64,000 bases of DNA from Paroedura picta (Eukaryota > Chordata > Lepidosauria > Squamata > Gekkonidae). The notes beneath the pieces were generated by a model that was given only the letters and a program-made list of their open reading frames with translations, was not told where the DNA came from and ran no database searches. The position numbers and the translations under genes are program-made. Positions 1 through 12,600 of the stretch are shown here, in pieces. Numbering within the stretch: position 1 is the first letter of the stretch; each line of letters opens with the position of its first letter. The DNA lies in assembly GCF_049243985.1 (NCBI RefSeq), contig NC_135381.1, positions 21,934,345 through 21,998,344 on the forward strand. The letters run 5' to 3'.

Positions 1-1270
1 CCATGGGCATCACCTCTCTTGGCCCCCTCCCAGCCACCCCGCAGTGTGAGGCAGTCCACCTCCTATTAGAAGCGGCTCCTGCTCACACCTGCACTAAGGA
101 AGCTCGCACTAACAGCTGCCAACCTAGCCTATGGGCCCAGGTTGCGTCCCATAGGATCCAATCCCCAAACAGAACACCACTGAGCAGGAAGGGGAAACCC
201 CCTCCTCCTGCCAATGCTTAAACTCCACTGAGTCCCAACAAAGCAGCCCCAATCTGACAGATGAACCCCATCCTTCTGGAAGAGGGCCACCAAATAGAAC
301 TCAATGTCTGGGTGAGGTAAGACCATGCAGACTTTCAACTAGCAGGAGCCCGACACCACCCTGCAGACCTTGCGCCTAGCCAGGTCCACCTTCCTCAGAT
401 CATGAGCCCCACGCCAAACCCACTTCTCGAGTAACTCCCACTACAAGATGAAAGTCCCAGGGCACAGTCTTTGCAGGAGCTGCAGATCCTGAAGCATCGA
501 TGTGGCGAGATCCAAGCCCAGCGTGGCAGGTAGGTCGTTCCCCCCGAGTTGAATCACAATAACATCCGGGTGCCCATGCTCCTGCAGCAGATATTTGACA
601 AGCGGTAGCAGGGCTGGCCAGCGTATTCCCCGGACTCTATGCTAGAAGATGACAAAATTACGTTCCAAGCGTAGGTCCACTCCCCACCCAGGCCCAGCTG
701 CATATAACTATTCCCAAAAGACCACGCTGTGGCCAATAATCCATACACACTTCTGTCGATCTTGATGACCTCAGGAAGGAATCAAACATCCACATCAGTG
801 TGAACATAGGATTTATAGGCATTGGAACGCCAGCTTCCCAAAGCCCGGATGCTGTCCTGGCTCATGCCATTTGCTGTCGCTTGAGTGGCCGCCCCAATAT
901 GGAATGAGTGGGAACTAAAACCTTGGGGAGGCAAGCCCAGTGCCTGGAAGCAAAGGAGCAGCAGCATAACTGCGCAGTGCCATGTCGAGGGGGAGCCCCA
1001 GCCATGGCAGCCGCTGGAGAGCACCAAAGGTCAGCCAGCAGCAGAGTGGCAGGGCAGCCCCTGAGGAGGACAAGGAGGAACCACGGCCCGGTACCGAATG
1101 ATCCACGGACCGGTCCTGGTCCTCGGACCAGGGGTTGGGGACCACTGCCTTAAACCACTCCTAGCGATTGCGTCTTGTTTCCCTGGAAAAATGGTGCTGT
1201 CTGCTGTGCCTGTGAGCATGTACTCAAGTCTGCAATTGCAGAAACAATAAGGCCATGGTTGGAAGCCTTG
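1..1270 (-). mobile_element. Fossil of a tyrosine-recombinase retrotransposon (Ngaro/DIRS type), broken
   Basis: Read on the minus strand, about 780-955 encodes SSHSFHIGAATQA and YKSYVHTDVDV, the catalytic end of the tyrosine recombinase of Ngaro/DIRS elements. Further downstream (about 130-600) are segments with an SGNH-hydrolase-like wording (HPDVIVIQLGGNDLP and KDGVHLSDWG). An SGNH-type part is known in vertebrate Ngaro-like elements. A hAT-like piece (about 962-1159) sits inside. The element runs off the left edge and is clearly decayed with several breaks. The outer limits are approximate. Confidence 0.72.
962..1159 (-). mobile_element. Partial hAT-like MITE (CAGTGGTCCCCAACC family)
   Basis: It shares its body and the terminal GGTTGGGGACCACTG with the complete copies at 2311, 11315, 29584 and 43205. 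Only the end at 1159 is preserved. It lies within the recombinase-type fossil. Confidence 0.7.
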
Positions 1271-1523
1271 TTTTCTAAAAAAAGAAAGGTATCTTTGGGG
1301 GGAAAAATCATTGGACTCCCTGCTGTGCATGGACTTTCGTTTCACTACAATCTTAAACACACTTCTAAGCCCACTTGCTAGTACACCCTACTTCTGTTTA
1401 GGATTGCATTGTGTTTTACTCACTGATTAAAGAAATGTGTTTTGCAATTGTTCAAGGACTGTCCGTGGGTGTCAGAGCTGAGCCCTGGTTTTGTAAACAG
1501 ATCCCAGGGTTAAAACCCTAGGG

Positions 1524-1659
1524 TAGGGCTAGTCAACCTGTGGTCCTCCAGATGTTCATGGAATACAATTCCCATGAGCCCCTGCCAGCAAATGCTCGCA
1601 GGGGCTCATGGGAATTGTAGTCCATGAACATCTGGAGGACCATAGGTTGACTACCCCTG
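1524..1659. mobile_element. Palindromic hAT-type MITE (CAGGGGTAGTCAACC family), copy 1
   Basis: Ends are CAGGGGTAGTCAACCTG and its reverse complement, and the two arms pair over most of their length. It is flanked by a perfect 8-bp duplication CCCTAGGG (1516-1523 and 1660-1667). It ends 62 bases before an ADGRG4 exon. Confidence 0.88.
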
Positions 1660-1721
1660 CCCTAGGGAATCCCGGAAGAAATCAGGCCCTCTCAGATTCC
1701 TTTGTGTGCTTGTGCTTTCAG

Positions 1722-1864
1722 CTATTCCTCTAAAACCATCATCAAAGCTACGTCGAACCAAACAGTAGAAGAACAAGAGAAGAACCTCCGTCTCCTCTTG
1801 AGCAGTTGTTATATGGGAGGGGACCTGTCTTTGGAGCCTGAAAATTTCACTGTGACTGCCTTTG
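1722..1864 (+). CDS. ADGRG4: ADGRG4 exon: SEA-like region, C-terminal part
   Basis: A pyrimidine-rich acceptor ending in CAG precedes an open exon followed by GTAATA. It encodes ...[20 protein letters not shown]..., the usual end of a SEA-type domain ahead of the HormR/GAIN part in this family. The exon begins one base into a split codon and leaves one base over. It is the first exon recognised in the window. Confidence 0.8.
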
Positions 1865-4800
1865 GTAATAGATGGGATTGATTGGCTGCTAAATCATCAA
1901 GGCAAATGTCCTTTGCCAAGGTTTTTGGTTCACCGAGGGAGACTTGAGATGCTGTCCCTTATAGAAACACTTGACGAAGTCAAGGCACATTGCATTTATC
2001 TAATGGTTTAGTGTGCTTTGCATGTATTATCTTGTTGCAGTCCCTACAGCCTCCCTATAAGGTAGGCTAGCATTGTTTTCCCCATATTATAAAGGAGAGG
2101 GGTGCTGAGTCCAGGAACAGCCATCCTAATGAGCTTGTGGCAGTGGCAAGAGTTGAAATGGGAATTTCCTCGATCACAGCTCATTCCTTTCAGCACTATG
2201 CCACACCAGCTCACAGGTATGCGAGGGACGTATTTGCAGTTGCCTGGTAAAATGTTGTTTTTAAATATATAAAATACCAATGAACATGGCACTGTAGTGG
2301 TACACTAGATCAGTGGTCCCCAACCCTTTTATCACCAGGGACTGGTCAATACTTGACAATTTTATTGAGGCCCGGGGGGGGGTAGTCTTTTGCCGAGGGA
2401 CGACGCCACTGCCTGAGCCCCTGCTCCACTTGCTTTTCCGCCGGTGCCCCTGACTTCCTGCCACCCACTGGGGGGCGCTGCCAGCAGCAGCTGCACAGTG
2501 CCATGCCGAGGGGGAGCCCCAGCCATAGCGGCTGCTGGAAAGCACCAAAGGTGAGCCAGCGGCAGAGTGGCAGGGCAGCCCACAAGGCAGCAGCCAGGGA
2601 GGAGGACGAGGAGGAGCTGCGGCCTGGTATCGAATGACCTACGGACCAGTACCAGTCCCCAGAGTGGGGATTGGGGACCACTGCATTAGATAGCTAAATG
2701 GAACCTCCGTGTCCCTATATACATGTCCCTATATCCTGGAAGCCAGCTTGCTGTACTGGTTAAGAGCAGCAGCTTCTAATCTGGGAAGTCGGCTTTGATT
2801 CCCCACTCCTCCACATGCTGCCAGTTGGGTGACCTTGGGCCAGTCACAGTCCTGTTAGATCTGTTCTCACACAGCAGTTCTGTTAGAGCTCTTTTAGTCC
2901 CATCTACCTCACAGAGAGGAAGGATTGTGTGGAGAGGAAGGGATAGTGATTGGAAGCCCCTTAGAGTTCTTTGGGGAGCGGAAAACGGGGAATAAAAACC
3001 AACTCTTCTTCTTCTTCGACATTATGGGCTGGGGTGGGGGAGAAAAGGAAAAGTTGTTGCCTGTTTGTAGGTCTTTTGGGTGGTGAGGATGCTGGATTAA
3101 ACAGACCTTTGGTGTGATCCAGCAGGTCTCTCACATCCTTCTCTTGCTCTAAGTTCCAGGCACATGCTCTGAATCTATAACTCTGTCTGAAAAAAAAGGG
3201 AGATTCATGTGGCCGGAGAGGATTCCTGCTGATGTGGCTTATGCAAGCTGTGAGAAAAATAGACAGCAGTCTGCCAGTAGGGCATGGTAAGTTGATATTA
3301 TTGTTCGAGTCCTCTGTTTTTATCCAGGGCAGAGTCTGCACTTACTTTGTTTATTCTGTTGTGGATCCTGCTGAATCCAGATCGATTTGAACTCGGGTCT
3401 TCCTCTCCCCCCACACTCCCCATTGAAACAGAAAAGTGTTCTGCACATGGTTAGGGAAGCTCAGAAGGGGAGAGGAGAGCCAAGCACAGCAGGAGTCTCT
3501 TTCTTTTCTTGAAGGGGGTGGGAGGATTGGAGATAGCAGAGGACGGAGAAAAAAACCAAGAGCTAAGTCTCTACTGAGAGAAGCTTAGGCTTCTGGAGCT
3601 TCTGCTGAGAAAAGTTAGGGCTTCTCTTTCAAGGCAAGTTAGGGCTTCCCCTTTAAATCCTGGAAACCAGGAACTGAGACCCTGGCCAATCAGGGCTTCT
3701 CTACCACGAGGTTCGGGAACAAATTCGAAACAGGCAGAGCTCTGCATGCTTTCTCATGCTTTCTTAATCCGAGTCTCCAAATATTGAGGGTTATATCCAC
3801 TCCAGGATATTGCAGGATAAAGGTAGGGTCACTCCAGATCAATCATGCTTGTTGCAGAGGAAAAATTTAAACCAGACAAAATCAAAATGGAAATCGCATT
3901 CAGTGGAGATGGCAGGGACTGAATCAACCTGGGATTGGAATAAAAGCTCTGTGCAGACTACACCCAGGTCTCCAGTGTATCGTGCTCTGTGGTATGTCAA
4001 GAGGTTTTTCCAAGGAATGATGGGGGCTAAACAGAGTTGCTGCCTTCTGACTTGGAGACATTGCATGTATGAGATGTCGGTTCTCCAGCTCCCTTCCTTC
4101 CCTGGTACATTTTTCTGCCATCCCCCCTGCACCTGCAGCAGTTCAATTTTGCCCCACAAACCGAAGAGCCCTGAGTTTAAAAATGGAAGTCAGAGGGGAA
4201 ACCTTAAGCATGCACAGACTTGCTATCAGATCTGCAAGGATGTTCCAATTCCCTGGCATTAATGTGATAAACCTGTCTGGAAAGCTGTATAATCTTCCTA
4301 CTAAAGAAATGCATTTCTCTCCCTTGTTTTGAAGCATGATTGATACTGTAAATGGGACAGCTTATTGGAGAAGACCAAATCTGACTGAATGCTGGCTTCT
4401 CTATGACCTGCCAAATAATATCATGGCACTAAAGAATGTGACCATCTCTGAGGGTAAGCCTCCTTAGGTTCTATGTTTCTGGTGCTGTCATAATCAACTC
4501 TGGTTTCTTGCATGGCAAACAGCACAGGAGTAGCCTCCTTTACTTTGCAAAGTACCCTCAATGGAGGTGAGTTGCTTTGGAGAAAAGAAGGAAGGGAAAG
4601 GAATCCTTAGTTCTTCCCCTGATGGTTATTGTCCCTCTCAAACTTTCTCCATAGATTTACTTTGCAAACCCAGGTTTGAAACCTGGGCCTTTTCTGCACA
4701 CATTGGATAATGCACTTTCAAGGTGCTTTTGCAGCTGGATTTCCCTGTGCAGAACAGGATAATCTACTTCTAAAGTGCATTGAAAGTCCTTTTATCCAAC

Positions 4801-7800
4801 GTGTGCAAAATAGGCCATGGCATGGGTGAAAGTCTTTTATGATGTGTATCTTGACCTTCTTCCAAGGAGCTCAGAGCAGAGGAACCCTTAGAAGCTTTGC
4901 TGGGGAAAGACCTCCTGGCTTTTTCTCAAAACACTTGGTGGACACCAGGAAAGGTGTCCATAGATGGCATAGTGCTCTCAGGCACCATGATGGTGAACCA
5001 CAGAGAAAGCTCTGTCTTGGTTGCCATCCACCTTGATTCAGAAGATGGGGATATGCAGAACAAGGTTTCAAATGCTGATCTTAATCATAAGAAGCAATGC
5101 ACTCCAGCAGACACACCAGAATTCTTGTTTTCAAGTCACTTTTTGAAAATCTGTTACAGAGAATGCTGAGGAGGTTGCAGACCATATTTTGAAACTGCTA
5201 AATTCATCTAAACTGAGTCAAGAAGAAATTGAAGTTCTTGTGGATAAACTCTTTGATATTGCAAACTGTGAAGAGATCAGCTGGGCACTGGCGGAGAAAG
5301 CATTAAATATTATCAGTAGCTTAATGGTCATGATAGATCATGGAAATGATCTGCAAACCATGGCCAGCAGGTAAAGAAATCAATCTATTTGTGGGAAAAT
5401 AGAACCTAAAAGGCACGTGTCCTGACCAGGATAGCCCAGTCTCATAAGGTCTTGGAAGCCAAGCAGGGTCAATCTTGGTTAGTTATTGCATGGAAGACCA
5501 CCAAGGAAGTGCAGGGTTGCTATGCAAAAGCAGGCAATGGCAAGCCAACTCTCAACATCTCTTGCCTGCGAAACATTATGGGATGGCTATAAGTTGGCTG
5601 TGACTCGATGGTTAAAAAAGGGCAAATGTTTCGTTGGTAGGCCAGCGTCATGTCACAAGATGCTGCTTTATATCAAGTCAGTCAGCCATGAACTAGGGTT
5701 CACAGTGAGGTCTGAAGATCTCCCAGAATTACAGCTGATTACCGAGATCAGTTCCCCTGGAGAAAATGGCTCCTTTGGAGAGTAGATTGCTTGGCATCAT
5801 ACTCCACTGTGGTCTCTCCTCAAACCCTCTCTAGGCTTTACTCCAAAATCTCCAGGAATTTCCCAATCTGGAGTTGGCTACCCTAGTGGGGTCACAGACT
5901 CAACTTGTATACTCTGCAATTTGTGGATTTAAAAAAAAAATAGTTCCCTCATTTTTTTGGTTCAGTTACTCAGCCAGTCTTGATATCTTTTGGCTAATTC
6001 TTTTGGCTAATTCTTTTGGCTAATTCTTGTATTATTAGAACAGATGGATTTAAAAACACAACAATGAGCCTCCTTGTTTTTTCCCGTTATTGATGCTGCT
6101 GTTTTTAATTTAGAATATTTTTCTGTTTTCTATTTTTTAATCTGTCTCCTCTATTGTTGAAGATCATATTGTCATATATATTGGTTTTTGTATCATTGGC
6201 TTTAAAATCTTTGTTATTTTTTTATGTGATGCCATGAGCCATCACAGAATAATATTTTTTAAGAGTTCAGAGTATCTGTAACTTCTTGGTGAGTGGTATC
6301 ATACTTGGTTAAGGGCCTGGGGGGTGGAGAGTGGGCAGGTCTGGTCCGGGTAAGGCCCTCACCAGAACAGGCCAGAGTTCTAGCTAGCTGGGAGGAACAA
6401 AATGCCTCCTGACCTACCCCCCACCCGCAGAGCCTAAGGGTTAAGTGGGCGATTGGCCCAATCATTGGGCCAAAGTTCTGACAGGGCCTGCCCACCCGGC
6501 CCAGCCAGGGGCAATCTAGAGATATCACTGCCAGTCAGCCCTTGACCATCGCAGAGAGAGGAGGTCAGTAGGGCTGCCAAGGGGGATGAGAACAGAGGTT
6601 TGGACAGGCTGCGCCAGCCCTTTTCGCCCCAAGGCTGTCCTAACTGTCGTGTCCAACTGTAACTTCCTTCAGTTTGCCTCGGAACACTGACAATACCAAC
6701 TTGTCACAATTACTTCACTGCCACAGAGTGTACACTGAGTGTAGCCACCTTTCCATACAAAATCTAGAGGGATAGCGAGGACATTAAAGCAATGACTTGA
6801 TCAATCAACTTTTAAAAACAGCTTTCTTTCTATTACAAGTGAAAATGTGGGGACAAGTTATTTCTTACGGAATCTTTCATTGAATCTGAGTTATTGGTGG
6901 GTCCAGGTTTTATGGGCCAGAATCAGAATTTAGGCCATACCCCTAACCTAAATCAATCTAATATCGGAGTGGGATCAGAGGGTTTTGTATAAAAATACCA
7001 CGGTCCTTCATCGTAGGGTTTCTCTCCCTCCCTCTATCTCTTTTTAAATGTAGGAATCAAAAGTGGAGAAGGAGATGCCCAAAATAGCCTGTAGATTTAA
7101 AAAAAATAACACTGGGATGTGTCGTGATTTCTCCAAAGCGCTTTCCTCCCACAAAAGCCTCCCGAGCTGCAGATCAGAGTGGCAGCTCTGTGTAGTGCTG
7201 TCTGTCCTTTCAAATCAAGGATGACCCAACCAAATAGGTAGGCTGCCAGGGGCAGCAGCATCTCTAGGGCTCTGGGCTCTGCAGAAAGTATCTTAGGGCA
7301 GGGGTAGTCAACGTGTGGTCCTCCAGATGTCCATGGACTACAAAGCGTTTGCTGGCAGGGGCTCATGGGAATTGTAGTCCATGGACATCTGGAGGACCAC
7401 ACGTTGACTACCCCTGTCTTAGGGGAACCATCATTCATCCTTTGTCCTCTGGCCCAAGAGGGAGTGCAAGTAGAGGCCACAGTGCAGCTAAAATGCTTTT
7501 TCGCTTGTACAGAGACAAGGGAGTTGTGATGATAAACAAATGTCAGGGGAAACATACAAACTGCATCCAGGAGGCTGTGCAGCAGCAAATCAATTGTCAC
7601 CCAGGAATGCAAAATAGCTTGGTTTTGCAACAAATTAGCATAGCAAAATAAGGCTTTTTCCAACTCCAGAACCCAGATAGTGGGATTGCATGCGCTCTCT
7701 CTCTCTCTTAGCTGCACCTCCTTGTTGTGTGATTTTGTGTAAGAAATGGTGTGAAAAACTGTGATCGCAATGCAGCTTTCCCCCAGGCAGAATTCCTAAT

Positions 7801-9609
7801 GGAATGTTACCACCATCCCTCCACTCCATTAGCGCGATTCCACTGGACTAGTTGTCAGAGACTGGCATGGAAGGATGTTCATATGTCTGTGTCCTTTGAT
7901 ATGCAGCATCTTTAGGATAATGGAAAAAATAGGTTTCAAGATGGACTTCAGCGGGAGAAATGCGTCCATCATAATGCCCAGGCTGGCTTTGGCTCTGATA
8001 CGTCCGGATCCCATCAGCTTCCGTGGAGTTGCTTTCGGGGTCACTTCCTATGAGCTACCCATGGATCCAGAGGTGAGGGCCCCTATTTACCATACCTTCC
8101 CACCCGTCCAATTCTGGAGTGAATTACTTGTCAAGAGATCAAAGTCTCTTGGAAGGAGCTTCTTTGTGGTGAAAAAGTGAGCAACATTGACTTTGCTCTC
8201 TGGATTGAGGCCCCCATAGACAATCAGTCAGATTTATTGCCTATAGCCAAAGGCCATTGCAAACATACAAACAAGCAATCAATCATCTCAACAACTCAAC
8301 AAACTCTACAGTTTGAAGATACAATATAAAATCGCTATTATTATGTTTTGTGTCCCCCATAGAAACAGAACAGTGAGTTCTGTAAAACAGGGGTAGTCAA
8401 CCTGTGGTCCTCCAAGATGGCCATGGACTACAATTCCCATGAGCCCCTGCCAGAAAACGCTGGCAGGGGCTCGTGGGGATTGTAGTCCATGGACATCTGG
8501 AGGACCACAGGTTGACTACCCCTACTGTAAAACACCCTTGAAAAGGATTTATGTGGATGTGTGTTTCAGGTTTTTGTTTGTTTGTTTGTTTTTCTGCATG
8601 AGGATGACTTCAGCTTTCCAAGTGGCTTTTCTTCCCTGCAGATCAATATACGTGAAATTGCCTTCCAAAATGCCCTAGCTGCCGTATTTCTACCAGGATC
8701 GCTGAGGGATTACTTAGGAGCCCAGTCTTTTGATCCAAAAGATCACACAAAAATCCAGTTCAGTTTCTTTGGCAGCTCTGGACTGTTTAAGGTAAAATGG
8801 CTTTCATTGAATAGCATAGCCATTGTGTTGTGGCAGTTTGCGTGTCTGATCTGGGGGACGTTTGGGTTGAAGACTCTGCTCAGCCATAAAGCACCCTGGG
8901 CAACCAAGAGCCTGTCACTCTTGTTAAGTCTGACATACCTCACAAGGTTGTTGTGAGGATATAATGGGGGAAGTGAGTGTCATTTATGCTACTCTGAGGC
9001 AGGGTGGGGTAAAACTATGACTTAAAAACAGATAGTAAGAAAAAAGGGGGTTGAATGTAGATCTGTGTTTCTCTTCTAGGATAGCAAACCTGAGGAAAAA
9101 AGATTGAACACTTATATTGTGGGGGCCAGCATTCAAAATGTGTCTGTCCAAAACCTTGAGGATCCTGTGAATATTATTTTGCAGCACATAGAGGAAAACA
9201 TGGTATAGTATCATCGCCGGTTCTTTAGTATTACTTGGAAAGCATTAAAGTGCATTGCTTTCTTTCTTGACTTTGCTCCTTGGAGATAAGAAGGCAGTTC
9301 TTCAGACGGCGCATCCTTAATAGGCAGGACATGTTCCGCCAGGTCTACGGTTGAAGCCGGGCGGCAAGGGAGAGCAGGGCCCCCCAAGGAAGTGGCAGTA
9401 GCAAAGCCAATCAGCACCCTCTTCACTGTCCCCTCTAGGTGGTGAAGATTCGGGGGTTTGGCTAGCAGTTTTTTGCCATTTCATCTTGGTTTTATGGAGA
9501 AGGATATTTGTATATGTACTGGTTTTTATATTGTTTTATTGGATTGTATTCTGGGGTTTTTATGGAGTAACCCGCCTCAAGCCTTTGAGGGGAGGCGGGT
9601 AATAAATAA

Positions 9610-9666
<57 letters not shown>

Positions 9667-12600
9667 AAAGGCAGCGCATCCCATTTCCATTCCAGAATAA
9701 TACTCCTGTGATCTGTGTCTTTTGGGACTTTCTAAAGAACAGTGAGTATCTGTTGTAAATGCACCATATCATTTGCAGCATCCCTTTCTTGGATAGGTCA
9801 GCCTAGCTCCAGACCATTTCCTCCAGCCAGAGAGCAGCTAGACATTATCCTGGCACCCACGTTTCTTCGAGCTTAGTCCTGCTGATTTTTGTTTGATTTA
9901 AACATGGATCTTGCCAGAGATCTACAACAATTATTTCCCCCAACTGGAAAAAGCATCAACCCACCTGCTGTAATTTGTGCCCAAATAGACTCTTCTCCCT
10001 GGTAATCGGAAAAACCAGTTTCTGCAGGGGCTGCTCTCCTGGACTTTTTTCTCCTCCCTCCCTTAGTTTGACTGGTCTGTTGATTGGTCTCTGCTGATTG
10101 GTTGGTTTCCAGCAGGAGCTGCCTCTTTAACTTCTAGTGGTTTCACTGAATACTTCCCCCTTAAGTGATCTGATAAGCATTAATATCAGGAGTAAAGACC
10201 AGCTCTTCTTACCTTGAGCTGTTTATTCCTTCACAGGCTTTGTTTTGGTGGGGGTGGGAATGGGGGTTGGGAGGGGAGACCAGCTTTAAAAGTCCAGTGC
10301 AGATAAGCCCCTGGTTGGTCAGGCTGTCAATCCATTGAGGCCACTCCCATTGGCTGGAGCTCTCCTAAGCAGAGGCTCTTCTGCTTGAGATGATATTAAC
10401 TGGAAATTCTGGAGGCTGACCATCAGAGGAATCAAGGGAGATTTGTGATTGGATCTCTCAATGTATTGTTTTTAACCTTACAAAACAGGCATAAGGATGG
10501 AGGATTCGGATTTGGGGCTATAGGGCTAGGAATGGCATTTGAACCCTCCCCCACTGATTTTCTATGTCTAATCTGTAGCATTTGGAAGAAGATGGTTTCC
10601 CATCTACCCCCCCCCCTCCATTTTTTAATTCCCAAAGGAATTGCAGAGAGCTTATTTGCTAATGTGGAATAAACATGGAATAAATCAAGACACCCATTTT
10701 CTATGTGAAAATTCAGCTGCTCTCAAGTTTACTGCAAAAGCTGCAAAATTAAAAGCAAAGTGGTGGGCAGTAAATCCAAACAAATGTTTGGGTTAGTCTC
10801 AGACCTGCATATTTTAATTTAAAATTCCAAAATGACTGTTCTGGTTAGCTGGAAAGCTTTTCTTGTACTTTTTAGAAAATGATGGCTCTGTCTTTTTAAA
10901 GGGGATTCAGCCAAGTAAACAACAATTTTTAATCTCTCTCCCACTCACACATTTCACAATGCATGTACTCTAACTGGGCAACTTCGCCCAAACAAATTCT
11001 GGGAGTGTGAAAAATGTATCTCCCCCACGGGGGATGTTTCTGAGCCCCCTGTCAGCCTTAGCCTGTGTTCAGCTTCACACCTCCCGAAGTTTTGGCAAGC
11101 TATAAATGGCTAGGAACGGTTAACCACAGATCAAATATTCCACTCCTGTGCTGTGCAGATGGAAATGGCGGATGGAATACAGCTGGGTGTGAAATGAAAT
11201 TTACGGCTACCAATTACACAATCTGCAACTGTAATCATCTGACCCACTTTGGAGTTCTTCTGGTAAGTTACTCCAATACACAGACAAAGCTTCCTCCTCT
11301 TGAATCAGATAACACAGTGGCCCCCAACCACTGGTCCAGAGACCGGTCCCGGTCCATGGATCAGTTGGTACCGGGCCGCAGCTCCTCTTTGTCCTCCTCC
11401 CCAGCTGCTGCCTCGGGGGCTGCCCTGCCACTCTGCTGCTGGCTCACTTTTGGTGCTCTCCAGCGGCCGCCATGGCTGGGGCTCCCCCTTGGTGTGGCAC
11501 TGTGCAGCTGATGCTGGCAGCGCCCCCCAGCAGGCGGCGGGAAGTCAGGGGCGCTGGCGGGAAAGCAAGTGGAGCAGGGGCTCAGGTGGCAGCAACGTCC
11601 CTCGGCAAAAGACTACCCCCCCCCCCCGAGTCTCAGTAAAATCGTCAAGCGTTGGCCGGTCCCTGGTGATAAAAAGGTTGGGGACCACTGAGATAGCAGA
11701 TCTAACTCCATGCTGCCTTTGACTGGCAACAGCTTCTGGGCAGAGAAGTGTTTCAAACAGCTGCTACTTCTGAGTCCTACATGGCAGGGTAAACTGATTG
11801 GGTCCAGGATTCCTATCCTGGATTACAGTCACATGAGAGCTGTTAATGAAGTGGTTTGCAATTCAAATATCATGCCAGACTATTATTTCTCAAGCAAGGC
11901 TCCCAAACTGTTATTTGGGGATAATAATAGCGTTCTACTATATAGGTTTGTTGCTCAGATAACATGAAAAGGTTTGATTGCACATAGTCAATGACAAATG
12001 GTTTTAACACCCTGCACATAACTGTGATATTATATCAACAATCTGTTATGTCTGAAAAGGTGTTGTCATGTTAACTTGGAAAAAGTCTGTATCTTAGTCC
12101 CTTTTCATCCACTGTGCCTGAAACACCAAGATTCACTTGAATAGACTCAAAACTATGACATACCCTGGACTCAACAAGGACATAGGTTTTTAATCTCACC
12201 ATTCATGCTAACCTTGTTCAATTTGTGTATTCATATTCCTTACAATTTATTGTATTTGTGATAATGTGACTGTAAGGTAATAGCAATGGAATGGAATTTT
12301 GAGTTTTGCTTCCTGGCCTTGGGATAAGATAGTTACCAGCAATTCCCTTGTAGGAGCGTTTCATAGTTGTATGGACACAGATGGGGCAAGCAGCATATAG
12401 TGAGGTGAGAGCTGACACAGGCAGTTTTATTTCTCCTATGTCTTTGTGAACTACAACTGAATTCCAGGGTATTGATTGGCTGTTTTGGCAAATAATTATC
12501 ATTGGCTGTATTTGGATGTATGACACAGTTTACTAATGTAACAGAATTAATTTTTGCTACATATTCCCACTGTCATGTAAGGAATGCATAGTCTGAGGAA

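Noticed and set aside
2180-2216. A 37-bp microexon that would fit the ADGRG4 phase
   Set aside because: It lies in repeat-like sequence and encodes nothing recognisable; the exon at 3154-3286 fits the phase and the HormR pattern.
3810-4262. A 150-codon frame in an ADGRG4 intron
   Set aside because: It has low-information content, no domain wording, and the flanking exons splice across it.
4867-5160. Frames between two ADGRG4 exons (4839-5169)
   Set aside because: The exon pair 4335-4453 and 5160-5370 joins perfectly in phase and wording (TISE-ENAEE), leaving no room for an extra exon.
9458-9781. Poly-Met / poly-His frames
   Set aside because: They are translations of the (GAT)19 microsatellite.
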